Shown here: piece by piece, positions 23,501-35,064 of the stretch
Numbering within the stretch: position 1 is the first letter of the stretch
Layout: each line of letters begins with the position of its first letter
Assembly: GCA_951230915.1 (NCBI GenBank)
Contig: OX579642.1
Span: forward strand, 12,338,001 to 12,402,000
Direction: 5' to 3'
From: Antitrichia curtipendula
Taxonomy: Eukaryota > Streptophyta > Bryopsida > Hypnales > Leucodontaceae
Length of the DNA: 64,000 nt
Program-made: the position numbers and the translations under genes
Notes under the pieces: model-generated
The model's database searches: none
What the model saw: only the letters and a program-made list of their open reading frames with translations
What the model was told of the DNA's origin: nothing

Positions 23501-25030
23501 ATCACTGTCCTTACCCTCCGGTAACGGATAGCTTTTCGCAGAAGTCTTCATAGATCGCTCTGCAACAACCTGGCGTACTGAGCGTCTCAACTCTTCGTCG
23601 GAATCGCTTTCTTCCGCATCAATGTTGGGTTGAACTCTTGGAGCAGCAGTATTCTCTTTGTTGTAATCAATTAAGAACTGTAGCAAAATAGAATCATCGG
23701 CTTCTAAACCTGCAAGACCCACTAAGAATCGATAAAGGTTCCCGTGACGAGACTCAGACGAGACTCAGAACATGCATAAAGTTAAGGAGAAGACAAAGAA
23801 AACAAAGAAGATTACATAAGCGAAGGAAAGCACACACCATGGTGACGAATAGCACGCTGCACAAGGTCATAAGGGAACCCCATGTCCAAGAAAAACGTCT
23901 CTCGCTCTCGCCGTTGAGACGGTTGAAGATGTGCTGGAGGTTCGGGAGGAGCTTCGGGTTCAATCTCTCTCTTGGTGGCATTCTCCAGAGAGCACTGACG
24001 TGAACAACCAGCCTCTGCTACCACAGTCACTATGGAATTCACCGTCGCTGCTGGGACCGATGACAGTTCTGCTGCGGCCACTGCCGAGCTTCCAGCATTG
24101 AGAGAAGTTATAGCAAGGTTTTCCGCTTCAGGAGGATTCTGAAAGATCCTGCAGATGGGATCCACCCACACCTCTTCTGAGGTTGCTTGCACTTGGGGAC
24201 TCTGTGCTCGACTGGGATGCTGGATCCACTTCTCTTTGGACTCATCCCCAGTTTCCTCGTCACTTGAAATCATATCCTGTAAAAACAATAAAATTACAAA
24301 CAATTATAAGGACAATGTCAAGAACAACTCTTAGTCCCTTGACCTCCGATGAGCTGGACTAAAGTTCGTAGGAAAAGCAAGCCAAAGGGCGGGGGCTCAT
24401 ATGCTTACATCGGAAAGATGTTCTTCAATACACTCCGCTTGAGGAGTGCTAAGGCTGAGGGCGTAGGATGCAGTCGCGTTAAGGTCACCCCCAAATTCTG
24501 CAAAACAGATCATTTTGAGAGTCTCGGACGCCTGAAGGCGAGTGGCACTTCAAATGTGGTTCGAAATCCAAGAAATACGAAATCGAAACATCAAACCATA
24601 GACGCTGGAAGTCATGGAAGAAGGAAGCTGAAAAGTCGATTACCGTTCCAACAACGTCTATGAACTTCTTTACATGGTTTCTTTCGATAGCAATCAATCA
24701 CAACTTTACCAAACTCGTGAATTTTCTACGCACCTTGAATTTTCTTCACAGCCTGCTCCACCGACTCCAAGGGCAACCCCATGCCCACCAACGCCTCCCG
24801 CGCCTGCTTCACCTTCGAATCTAGAGGGAGCTGACCACAACACAAAGAAACAGACGAGACGAATGGTCACAGCGTGCTAGGAGTTGTTAACCATTGCTCT
24901 CCCATCAATTGACACAGAGCTTCCAGTATTTTACAGCATTGTTAGTGTACGTCTGAGAAGAAGCAGGGCAGCCATTTCATTCACACTACAATACCTCGAT
25001 GAGAGAGGTGGGAGCTTCCTCCTTGGCCAT
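20573..25030 (-). CDS. DRM: DRM-type de novo DNA (cytosine-5) methyltransferase, 10 exons, 904 aa
   Basis: Exons in coding order: 25030-24995, 24830-24734, 24497-24409, 24276-23838, 23709-23167, 22982-22900, 22672-22410, 22304-21849, 21680-21536, 21136-20573; all GT-AG, phases consistent, 2715 nt. DRM enzymes carry out RNA-directed de novo cytosine methylation in the nucleus. UBA-like domains: residues about 18-58 (GMGLPLESVEQAV, FGGDLNATASYAL), about 205-235 (FFLDMGFPYDLVQRAI), a third in exon 5 (SLGFPLALIERAVQELG) and a diverged fourth before residue 429. The catalytic domain has the rearranged DRM order: FFYFENVAG (motif VI) in exon 8, GNSF (motif X) early in exon 10, then LSLFSGIGG (motif I, about 766) and GGSPCNN (motif IV, catalytic Cys about 850). 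At 904 aa it is longer than the roughly 620-aa Arabidopsis DRM2, owing to acidic/serine-rich linkers. Exon 9 start was chosen by phase and is the least certain junction. Confidence 0.92.
22735..22825. repeat. Short tandem repeats in a DRM intron
   Basis: AACAGCAGTACTAACA-type units and (ACTAAC) repeats follow one another in the intron between DRM exons 6 and 7. A second simple array of GTCAAGC 7-mers (about five units, 23040-23074) lies in the preceding intron. Confidence 0.7.
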
Positions 25031-25739
25031 GGCAGGCCCCGATCAGCCCCGATCAGCCTGCAGCCGTGCCCAAGTGGTAGAGAGGCCCCCGTGGCGACAA
25101 TGCAAAAGCTGGGACCGAGGCCCGCGCGTTTCCCTAATCCTCAATTGGACGTAAGCAGGAGCAGGAGAATGACAATGAGCGAGGCGTCCAATTGGGAGCG
25201 CTCCCACTCATTCTTCGCAGAACAAATGCAGGCAGGCCCCAGTCATCGCGCGCGTCGGAGAGGGGGAGGCAGCCGCACAGGCCCGACTGCTACCACGCAG
25301 CGCGCATGCTCGGTCGGGGCGGGCGTCATCGTCATCGCCAGCGCCAGCACCAACTGAACTGAAGTGCACCGGACTGCCAAGCAAGAAGGGCACTGTGGGA
25401 ATTCCAAGAAGAACTCAGACAACGCCCTTGAAGGGGGATTGGCGAGCTTCGCTGTCAAGCCTGCCTGCCCTCCCTCCCTACCTCCCTCCCTCCCTCTGGT
25501 TTCCCTCCCCACTGTCCCCAGTTCCCACACGAAGGGAAGGGAGGCTCTCAGTGACGCACTTACGCCAGCCACCTCCTGGGAACTGCACAGTAACTTACTA
25601 CCTCGAAGAAAGTGAAGGTCGGGGCGTTATATTCCTTTCCAGTGGATTGCCCCTGGAAGGACGGACGGAGCCTAACTTACAAACAGCAGGGAAATCGGTC
25701 TCCATTATGGGAAAACCAACCGGTCATCAATAACCACCG
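25031..25739 (-). promoter_or_regulatory. DRM 5' leader and promoter region
   Basis: GC-rich relative to the spacer, with a CCCCGATCAG duplication immediately upstream of the start codon, a long polypyrimidine CCCTCCCT tract at about 25465-25500 and CG-rich segments. It ends where the MITE at 25741 begins. The transcription start cannot be placed. Confidence 0.45.
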
Positions 25740-25740
25740 T

Positions 25741-26122
25741 GTAGGGTGCACCTATTTCTAACCAAGGCTGGTACACATTCCAACCGTAGTTTGGAATGTG
25801 ATTTTTTCTCTTTTGCAAGCTTGGCATTATAAAGTCATGACACATGTCCTGATTTAGTGAACAAGAAAGTAGGAAGCAGTGAGTGAGAAAGTAGTTATAG
25901 AATGGTCGAAATTGGAAGACTTTAAACCTTGGGTATGGGTTGAGGCCAACTTTTGGCTTTCAAAATTCATAAAAAATTCAAGTCAAGGAAAAAAAATCAT
26001 GAAAACTTGGCAATGCCCATCATTTCTATCTTCCTACAGGGTTGTAAATTCACATTGCCTTCTACTGCTCCAAAACATATGCGGAATTGCTTAAGTAGTT
26101 GACTATGCTTAGGTAGTTCTAC
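25741..26122. mobile_element. MITE copy C (inverted relative to copies A and B)
   Basis: On the minus strand this matches the interior block order of 14451-14862 and 43525-43926, for example CTATCTTCCTAC and CAAGAAAGTAGGAAGCAGTG on the + strand, which are complements of the blocks in the other copies. The right edge (GGTAGTTCTACC) corresponds to the family end; the left edge (GTAGGGTGCACC) seems to lack the outermost bases seen in copy B. It sits just upstream of the DRM leader. Confidence 0.65.
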
Positions 26123-26209
26123 CATACTGCTTCAAGATTTTCTCTGCTTGGCAACTATAGTAATAAGCTTAGATTAGGTTGGAGGGAAGCTTATTATGTT
26201 ACCTTATTT

Positions 26210-27650
26210 TATTTTTCAAAGACAAATCATATGTTGTCTATGAGTCAAACAATTTTCAGACTATTGGTGTTGATTACAAATTACCATGATTTGGATTGAG
26301 GAAGAAAAAAGGAAAAAGAAATTCATATTGAATTCAAAATTAGCTTAAAAAATTATATGAGTGTATATTTTTCTATAGGTGGATATTATAGTAAACAATA
26401 GTATAGTATGAACAAAAAAATTCCATTCAAGTATAAATAGAAAATCAACTAAACATTGGGATTGGAATCAATGTTTGATAAGCAATAAAATGTTCAATTT
26501 GAGAAATCTTTGAATTTTTCAAATTGGAGTAGAAACTAAACTCAAGAAGCTCATTTCACTTGTTGGACTCAAATTCCAAAAAGATCATTTAGTGATGATT
26601 CAAACTCAAGATCAAGTACAAGGAGACAAGAATTACTAGAATATACTAGAAGGGTATTTTTTTCCTAATTCTTAGTAAATTCTTGGATACCCTTGCAAGG
26701 TCCTTCTTGCTTGTTGTTATGACATGAAAATCTTCTCTTTCAACCCAATAAAAACTCAAAGAACGTATGTCATTTACATCTTCTAGCAAGTTTTTTTTTG
26801 TCATCCGAAAGCCACATTTTGGCTCCTTTGACATTTCAAGATTAACCTAGGAAAAACCGAGATGGAAAGGATGGGCCGATGACCATTGTTTATTGACCAT
26901 CACTCTATTTATTGCCATTTTACAGCTAGATATGAATGAAAAATTTACTATTTATTTTTCAAGGACAAACTCATACGTTTACTATAAGTCATAAAATTTT
27001 CGAAATTTTGGGAAAAATTTTGAAATTTTTGTGATTTTTTAAAGAAACAACAAAGAAATTCATGTCAAATACAAAATATGCTTAGAAAATCTGAAATTTT
27101 CACTAAAGATGTATATTACAGTGTATAACATCATGGTATAACATACATCTCTAGTATACAATATCATCATGTATATAGTGTCACTCTAAAATTACACAAT
27201 CAACAAACCATGGTTATAGGCCCAAAGCTCAAATTGCTATAAAACAATGAAATTTACAAATTTTTGGAGTAGAAACTGCACTTGATAAGCTTCTTTATTG
27301 AAATTTGCAAAATTTTGAAGTAGAATTTGCTCTTGATAATCTTCATTTCATCAGTTGGACTCAAATTTATAAAAAACCATTTTTATGGCTAGAATTCACA
27401 TTAAGAGTAAATAGCAAAAAGTGGACAAAATACACTGTGTCTACAGAGGTGATCAATGGAATAAACATATTTTTCTTTAGAAGAGTCAATAATATTGTAA
27501 TGAAGGAATTTGCAATACTATTCACTAAAATTATATTTAAGCAACTTCCCAAAACAAATTGGATGAAAAAATATTTTTTTCCATCCTACAAACTTAGGTG
27601 TGGTCATCTAAAAGACAAAAAATATCCATAGGATTTTTTTTGAGGGTTAA
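26210..27650. repeat. Degenerate tandem duplication, period about 740 bp
   Basis: Landmarks recur in the same order: CAAAGACAAATCATA at about 26217 and CAAGGACAAACTCATA at about 26960; AAGAAATTCATATTGAATTC at about 26318 and AAAGAAATTCATGTC at about 27053; GGAGTAGAAACT... with GTTGGACTCAAATT at about 26526 and 27266. Identity is low but collinear. No ORF spans a unit. Confidence 0.6.
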
Positions 27651-29583
27651 CTTCATATCATTAGTTGAGCTCAAATTCAAAAAAAAAAAATATTTTGACT
27701 TGAATGCAAATTTAGAGTACGGAGGTACAAATTGCCAAAAATACACTTAAAATATATCTTTAATAATTTATATTTTTAGCATATTCATTTGTAAAAAACC
27801 CAGCATTGCCTTGATAAATGCCACATTTAACTACTTCTAGACTATTCAATGAATTATGGACTAAACATCCAAAGATCACATGATAATAACATTGTGAGAT
27901 CTCCCCCCATGTTTGTATAGATTTCTCGATGTTTCTACTTATCTCTCGATGTCTTAGATTATCTCCTGATGACCATTGTGAGATCTTCCAATGATCATTA
28001 TTAATTATGGACTTTAAAAAGTCCAGAAGTAGTTAAATACGGTAATTGAGAATAATCTTACTTAATTCCCTAATTCCTAAACCTTATAAAAAAAATTTCA
28101 TGAGTTCTACATGGAAAGAACTCCTTCACTTTATGAATTTAGAAAAAATAAAGCATTTAAACGTCTAAAAGCCTAAGCCTTATGAAGTGTGTTTTCCTAT
28201 GAGAAAAGAACATGGGCTTATAGTTATCTCTAGCTGGCAAAGCAAACTTTTATTTCTTTTCAAAATCTAATCATATGTATGTTTAAAGAGCTTACTTATT
28301 AGGGCAAACACTATTCTTGAGAGCAGAATTGCATAGAAGTTGTGAAATTATTACAAGGAGATGTACTTATCATATAGTTGTAGTATGTTGCCTCTTCCTA
28401 CAATGTTTGAGAAATTTGCATTTATGAGTTTTTTAGAATTTGAAGGTGATACATGCAACTAAAAATTGTGTTAACACATTAAAATGCACTTTCAGAACCT
28501 TAAGTTCAAATAAAGAGCTATCAAATTCATTACACAATCTACCTTGCAATTGTTGAAATGCAATTTTTTTTGTAACCAAAAATTGCAAATAATTCCAAAT
28601 CAACACTTGCATGTTTGAATTTTCAACAATAAAAATCATGAAATCACTTTACTCTTTCCATTAGGACCACTTTCAAAGCAAATGGATACATACAATTTTT
28701 TAGATCTCAAATCAAGTAAAATTGGCAATCTTTGTTCAAAGTCGGGAAATGAAGTAAATTGGCAAGCTTTTCTCTTCAACTAATTGACCATATATGTCTT
28801 TGAAGACCTCTCAAAAATCAAATATTTACCTTTTCTAGTGAAAAATTCAAGCTTTCAATGGTTAACCTTCAAAATTGCTCATAAATTTTTAAATGGTCAA
28901 AGGAATTTAACTACCCATACAAAAACAAGCTTGAAATTTTAGATCAACCATATATGGTTGATTAGGTAGTTAGAGGTTATTTTTTCTTCCCCACTCAAAT
29001 ACAACTTTGTATCCAAAAAATGCACCTTGCGCCCCTTGGGACCAAGCAAAAATATGTTTAAGGATTAAGGTTAATATGACAAATTCACACAATTATTTGT
29101 ACAATTTGGATGAATTTATTAATATATATTTACATGATGATGAAGTTTAGAGATTTCAACAAGGTAGAGTAAAACAATAATTCAATCATAAATTTTTGCA
29201 ACATTGTTGAAAATCTTCAAATTTAATTAACAACTTCTAATGATTAAAAGTAATGTATTTTACTTGTAGGAGAAGTAGTTTTGGCATTAAATCCTAAATT
29301 ACTAGCATGACGTATTAGTCAAAAATTGTCACTCTTTAGTGCATTGAACAAAAATGTAAAAAAAGATTTTGAAACTAAATTGTATTAAATTGAACAAGAC
29401 TTTTGATGATGCATGTGTGTGGAAATTTAATGAAGCCATGTTGAGTTTCATATTTTGTTTTGTTCAATCATCTTCATTTAGTTACAAGATGGATTAAAAA
29501 AGGATTCAATACTATATGAGGGCATTGAAATTAGTCCCTAAATGCCCGAGGCATCAAATTTAGGTGTCAACAATACTTTGAAG
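27651..29583. other. AT-rich spacer, nothing recognised
   Basis: No coding exon or bounded element found. A partial third landmark of the preceding tandem duplication (TTGAGCTCAAATTC) occurs near 27665. Confidence 0.4.
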
Positions 29584-30537
29584 TTAACCCCTAAAGGTTT
29601 TTGACTATGTTTTCACAAAAAACGCTCCCAAACTGCCATTTCTAGTACAAGTACCAAATTTTGGAAAAAAACACATCTTTGGACACATGTAACCGTAGGA
29701 TCTTGTAGTAAACTAGTTTGAGAAGATGTGGAAAAAATTTCAGAAATTTTCACCGTGTAGATTGCAAGATATTAGCATTTGAAGTGACAAAAATCCTTTT
29801 TTTGTCCCTGCGAAAAACCGGGCAGCTGCACTTCACATGGTCACATTTGTATGAAAAAATGTCCAAAATGGTGGTAACTTTTTGGATTCATTCTTCAAAG
29901 CAAGTTAGCTACATGCTTGAAAAATTTCAGATCATTTGAAATTGTACAACATATAGGAAAAAAATAGTAAGTAGAAAGAAGTAGAAAATGATTCAAAACA
30001 TTAAATTGTTAAAAGTTTAATTATGGAATTGAAAAATGCCAATTCAAACGATTGTAATGTTGTAATAAACAATCTACACCTTGTGTTTATATTTTTTTCC
30101 AAAAATATTGAAAATTGAGTTAAATAAAAGACTTCAAAGTTTATTTTAGAGTAGAGATTCTATAACTACCCGCAAACTATCCACAACTAAAATTCCTCAT
30201 AACTTTCATCTCATAAATCAAAGTGGAATGATTCAAAGCTTTCCTTGTGCACATATATCTAGAGAACTAATTTCAAATTTTTATTTCTCTAGAAAATGAT
30301 TTTTAAAGAAGTTTTTTTTGCTGCCCGGGCTGCCCACCGAACAATGAAAACTACATATCATACCATAACTTTTTAACCATGTGGTCAAAAGTTATGAAAA
30401 TTGTTGGGCCCTAAAGCTACTCCTCGGGCACATCTTGTGTGAAAATTTCAAAGAAAAAAAATAAAAATTCCATTCGTGGTGAGCTGCCCAAAAACGCTAT
30501 GTTGTCAAAAAATGGTGTTTGGTCCTTTAGGGGTTAA
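29584..30537. mobile_element. TTAA-bounded non-autonomous DNA element (copy 2)
   Basis: The ends are TTAACCCCTAAAGG and its exact inverse CCTTTAGGGGTTAA, 954 bp apart. The interior resembles the elements at 37997 and 61546, with a shared GTAGGATCTTGTA box and GATTGCAAGATATTAGCATTTG box. It also contains three degenerate units around an ATAACTTT core (near 29870, 30190 and 30360), each followed by a TGTGAAAATTTCA-like segment. No transposase frame is present. Confidence 0.7.
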
Positions 30538-31589
30538 ATAAAACCTATCAAGTTGCTACTTTTAGTAGTGTATATTTTTGAAAAAATCTTTTTGAAGTCT
30601 AGTTTAGCATCAAAAATTCAATTTTGAAAAATGATTAATTATGATTTTTCTATTCAAGATTTTGTGCAAGGGTGGCCATTGCAATCTTGACTTTTTGTAG
30701 TGTTGAAGGCTCTTGGAAATGAGCCTCAAATACACTAGATCTTGGAGAAAAAATCACATTAGAAATTCATTTTAAAAAATTTGTAGAGTAGCTTTTGTAG
30801 AATAGAAAAGCCATAAATTGATTGGGATTATGCATATTAGGCCCTTTATCTTCATTATTTTTTGGTGACCAACTTTTTAGATTTGACATGTGTAAAGAGG
30901 ATAAAAAGACTTTGAATCATTCTTGCAATTTTAACACCCTTATGATCCAACATTATAATCTTTCAATCCATAAGTGATGTTGTTGTGTTTTCTTTCCTAT
31001 GTGATCTCTAACATGTCTAGTTTGAATTTTTGCAGTTACAATTCAAAAAAATTGCTTCAAGTTATCAAAATGTTGGCTTTTTGTTCAATTTAGAACAAAT
31101 TCCTAGAAGCTCAAAAAAACCCTTAGACATTTAGAGGTTAGTTGTAAATTTGAATTTGAAAGGCTGCAAACTAATCTATTGGGATAAATTCACTTTATTT
31201 TTTATGCAACTATCAAAGTTGAATAAACTCATGATCAACTTATATATTTGTTTTTGTAAAATCACTATTAAAATGAATCATGCCATATTATAGAAAAATA
31301 AATTGAATAGATATCTTATTTGTTAAAATTGCACTCTAAATCTTTTTATTTGATAGATCAGAAAGAACACCATTTGTGATAATCCTTATCGATAGGGCAA
31401 GGGTGGCACATTGATGTTGACTAATTAATTAAAGTTTCCAAAGTAGATTCAACAATTTAAATTTTAAAATTTTGGTATTTTATTCAAAATAATTCAAAAA
31501 TATTCGGCATGTAGCTTTAAAAGCCACTTAATATGGTGTGCATGTAGATGAAAAGACAAGCTCTTTATACAATTGGGTTGGTAAGAGGG
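30538..31589. other. AT-rich spacer, nothing recognised
   Basis: Poly-A/poly-T rich sequence without ORFs, RNA genes or clear repeat boundaries. Confidence 0.4.
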
Positions 31590-32110
31590 AAAGCACCCCA
31601 TGTGGGATATGTAAATCAAAATTAATAGGAGCTGTATTGCTCATAATTAAGTCAAAAGTAGGAATTGTGTTCAAAGTATAATTTCAAGCCTCAATAAAGA
31701 AGTGTAGAATTTATTTATTTTAATTTGTAAACTAAGTTAATGTGGAAAATCAAACTAAATATCATCTCCAAAAATCCGTTTGAGATTTCAAGTCTTCAAT
31801 CAAAAGTTATGGATAACTTGTTTTAGATAAGTATTGGAAGGGACATTTTCTTTGACATTTTCTAACATCTTCTCTAAAATTTGTCTATAACGTTTCTTTG
31901 GAAGCTCAAAATCACAAACGAGTTTTTAAAAATGAAATTTACCTTGATTTTACAACTTTTCTAAGTTCAAAGTCTTTTTTAAAACGTTATTCTACTATAC
32001 CAAAATGAGGTCTCAAATTATACTTTGAACACAATTCTTTTGTTTTGACAATGAAAGGTCAAGTGCTCATCTTCAAATTATCCCATATCCTTTGAGGATT
32101 TACGACAAAT
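31590..32110. repeat. Fold-back element with long imperfect inverted arms
   Basis: A 23-bp block at 31662-31684 (starting GAATTGTGTTCAAAG) has its exact reverse complement at 32015-32037. Similarity continues outward for roughly 60-80 bp on each side (GGGATATG and AGCAC blocks), with about 330 bp between the arms. The arms could fold into a hairpin-like structure. No ORF. Confidence 0.65.
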
Positions 32111-32382
32111 AATGTATTTCATTAAAAAAAAACCGACCTCTTATCCTTCATTGTTGCTAAATGTCATTGAAGTAATTGCTTCACTTTGCCATTAAAAAAT
32201 TCTTCATAAAATAATCATGAACCTTTTTAGGAATAGATACATCGAAAATTTTCAACAAAAGTTGTCTAGTAGAGTTAGTAATAAACTCATTCAATGTCCA
32301 AGTACTCCAGAAAAAAATGATCAATTATTGTTGTAGGAAACATGATTGGTTGATGTTGATTGATTAGTGTTGTCTAAGAAAT

Positions 32383-32913
32383 ACAGTACCTTTGATACAG
32401 TACCTTTTCGGTACATTGTGACAATGTGCTCAAATCCATTTTATTTTTCAATAAAATGGATTTGAGCACATTGTATCACTAATTATTTACCCAACCCACC
32501 CACCCAAATATTTTTAATTTAAATGTTTTAAATTAATTTTTTTCTTGAACCTCCCCCCTCCCCTCCCCCTCTTTGTAATTTCCAATTTCAGTAACTCTCA
32601 CAAACAATATGGGATAAAGGTTTCCCAAATACATATCCGTATCCGTATTAGTACCCGTACCCGTATCTGTTCGTATATATCCGTATCAATATCCGTATTG
32701 TACCCGTATCCGTATTAGTACCCCCGTATCCGTATCGGTACCCGTACCCATATTAGTATCCGTATCCGTATCCAAGTTTTTTTTAGATCAACGGTTGTGG
32801 GGGGGGGGCTTGTAATTTTTTTTTGGAATGAATCAACGGCTCTCGTTTTTTGAAACATTGATTGGCGGGGGGGGGCAACTAATGGCATTGCCAGTACACT
32901 TTTGGTACATTGT
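32383..32913. mobile_element. 531-bp insertion flanked by an exact 16-bp duplication
   Basis: GTGTTGTCTAAGAAAT occurs at 32367-32382 and again at 32914-32929, and the sequence just outside each copy differs, so this is a good target site duplication. Inside: short direct repeats near the two ends (CAGTACCTTTTCGGTACATTG and CAGTACACTTTTGGTACATTG forms), a perfect 23-bp hairpin at 32421-32443/32452-32474 with an 8-base loop, a CCGTAT-type array at about 32633-32775 and G-runs near 32804 and 32869. No coding capacity. A 16-bp duplication is longer than that of common DNA transposons and fits target-primed (LINE/SINE-like) insertion, but no poly-A tail or Pol III boxes were seen. Confidence 0.65.
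32633..32775. repeat. Degenerate CCGTAT minisatellite
   Basis: Roughly twenty short units of the form CCGTAT, with variants TCCGTATC, ACCCGTACC and TATTAGTACC, lie within the 531-bp insertion. The minus strand of the array and its flank is open for 74 codons (32715-32939), but the product is a low-complexity Ile/Arg repeat and is not credible as a gene. Confidence 0.85.
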
Positions 32914-33310
32914 GTGTTGTCTAAGAAATGGTTGATCAAAGTTGATTGCTTAATGTTGTGTGAAATAATGATAATGGAAATTTACTTACAAAAATTTCAG
33001 TGAGATATGATGTACTACGTCCACTTCTGAAAATCACTTTTTCACTTTCAATCATTACTACCTTTGTTTTAATTGATCAATTTTGACGTGATTTAACACC
33101 TTTCAATTTCACAAAAAAAATTGGCTTGTACTTGTGAGGCTGGACAATTGGGAGTACAATTGGGAGTACAACTATGGTTTTCCAAGTCAGTCAAATTAGT
33201 CTTGAGAACTTTATGTAAATACACACTATATTGGTGTGAATTTTTACATCTATAATAAAGAAAAAATCTAAAATTATTTGATCACCTTCTTCACATCCTA
33301 ATTCACATCC

Positions 33311-33733
33311 TAAGGTAGAACAGCCCAATTCCGTCAGTTTCCCAATTCCGTTGCCTATGCTTTGGCCCCAATTCCGTCAACTGTAAAATCTATATCCATT
33401 CACTTTCCTGACAAATTTCAGTGCATTAATGCCTAAAGGGCTAACGTGTCAATCTTTCACTGGTGGGAACTTAAGTGCCAATAGATACATGTTAAGATGG
33501 TAATGGGTTGTTCATGAGACAATTTTGACCCAACTCTATGCACAGTTTTGTAATTTCAGGGCAGCTTACTTTGAAAATTCACAGAAATTACAATTTTGAT
33601 CCGAAAATTATAATTCCACTTGGGTTTGATTTGTGAAACAACCACACAACTCTCAAAAATATGTACCTCTCTTGAAGTTGGCCCCAAGATAGTCAGATTG
33701 CAAATCAGTATGGTAATAGGCTGTTCTACCTTA
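33311..33733. mobile_element. MITE with perfect 15-bp inverted ends TAAGGTAGAACAGCC
   Basis: TAAGGTAGAACAGCC at 33311-33325 and its exact inverse at 33719-33733 bound a 423-bp AT-rich segment without ORFs. The left subterminal part has three CCAATTCCGT repeats. If TA is the target duplication, the element begins AGGTAGAACAGCC, a Tc1/mariner (Stowaway-like) arrangement; this class assignment is inference. Confidence 0.8.
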
Positions 33734-34125
33734 ATTGACTACAAGTGATTTAAAATTGACTACAAGTGATTTAAAAGCCTTCCCAAGTCCAAGTGATCCG
33801 CATTTCCACCAGACAGACCAGGTTGAGTTGTATTTGGATGCAAATGGTAATGAAATGAGTCAGATGGTTGTGATTTGACAAGTAAGTAGAAATACACTCT
33901 TGGTTACTTTGTGTGTGTGTTTTAAAGTGATTTGAATGACTCACTTCAAGTGATTTGATTTAAAGTGACTCCAATGTCCCACCTTGCTTTACCTCCGTGA
34001 TTTGTGCAACTCGTCAGATGCGGTCAGTTCGTTGGATTTCACTCCAATGGATGGTTGTGGTCATTGACGTGGAGACTTGAGACCGACCGACCGACGGACC
34101 TGCCGGTGGTGAAAAATTGATGACC

Positions 34126-34164
34126 CATCCCTTTCATCCCTTTCATCCCTTCCATCCCTTTCAT
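34126..34164. repeat. CATCCCTTTC microsatellite
   Basis: Four consecutive 10-bp units of CATCCCTTTC, one of them with a single change (CATCCCTTCC). A short GACC array (34080-34095) lies just before it. Confidence 0.85.
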
Positions 34165-34226
34165 GTTGAAGCCAACTGAACTTGTCTGCTCTTGTTGCAC
34201 TCCCTGGAGTTCAATCCCCGGCCATC

Positions 34227-34672
34227 TAAGGTAAACCAACCCATTACGGTCAGATGACCCATAGTGGACATCTTATGACCCCATGATGGTTTTTCAAACC
34301 ATAATCAATATCTAACCTGACACCTATGGAGTGATTAGTGACCTCATTAGGAACACCCAATTTTTTCAGTGTAAATCATTGTAGGAGTGATTTTTCATGG
34401 CATTTCACATTAAAAAGTATTGTGACCACTTTAGGTGATTAAGATGAGCATATTGGATACACTTTTTGTTGGTTATGGGGCAGCCCTGTAGACCGTGTTG
34501 GGAAGATCACTTCAAAAATACATAACCAATTCACACTTTGTCTGAAAAATAAAATTTCAATTGCTCTCACTATTTCTCACACTTATCTTTGAGTGAGAAA
34601 AAAATTGAAAATTTTCAACAATGGCATGAGGGCAGACTCCAAATTCTGACCACAATGGGCTGGTTTACCTTA
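34227..34672. mobile_element. MITE related to the 33311 element, inverted ends TAAGGTAAACCARCCC
   Basis: The left end TAAGGTAAACCAACCCATTA at 34227 and the inverse of the right end (34650-34672), beginning TAAGGTAAACCAGCCC, match at 20 of 23 positions. At 446 bp it is close in size to the element 500 bp to its left and the first bases of the ends are nearly the same, so the two belong to one family. No ORF. Confidence 0.8.
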
Positions 34673-34893
34673 CTGGATTCCATGAGGGGTATTTGTAGGT
34701 CTTAGTGCATCTGATGGAGTCAAGTTTCAAACTACTGACTGTTGCGGAGATACATACATAATAATTACAAGACTTGGAACTCGCTTTTTTAAATTTGTTT
34801 ATTGGTGTGTAAACATTACGAAACCTTGAACCCTGAAACCAACAATCAACCCAAGCCAGAGCAAGCACTGAGGTGACTGCTGATCATGCTTAT

Positions 34894-35064
34894 CATAACC
34901 GGTTGTTGACTTTTCAACGCTAACGTGGCACTATCCCATTGGCAACCCGTCACCATTGCCATTACAAGTTGCAACTCATAACCTTCTTTCCGTTGATCTT
35001 GTTTCCTACACCCTTGAATCATGAAGATCAAAGGTTGTGATTGAAAAATGTACAACCGGTTATG
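34894..35064. mobile_element. 171-bp element with CATAACCGGTTGT inverted ends
   Basis: CATAACCGGTTGT at 34894-34906 and its exact inverse at 35052-35064, with weaker inverted similarity continuing inward (TTTTCAAC/ATTTTTCAAT). Just to the right is a small GC hairpin (GCCGC TAGC GCGGC, about 35081-35094) flanked by ATAACC and GGTTAT. It could be a miniature transposon or a chance palindrome pair; there is no target duplication. Confidence 0.45.

Noticed and set aside
34190..34230. tRNA-like T-arm (GGAGTTCAATCCCCGG)
   Set aside because: The stem bases do not pair and no acceptor or anticodon arm lies upstream.
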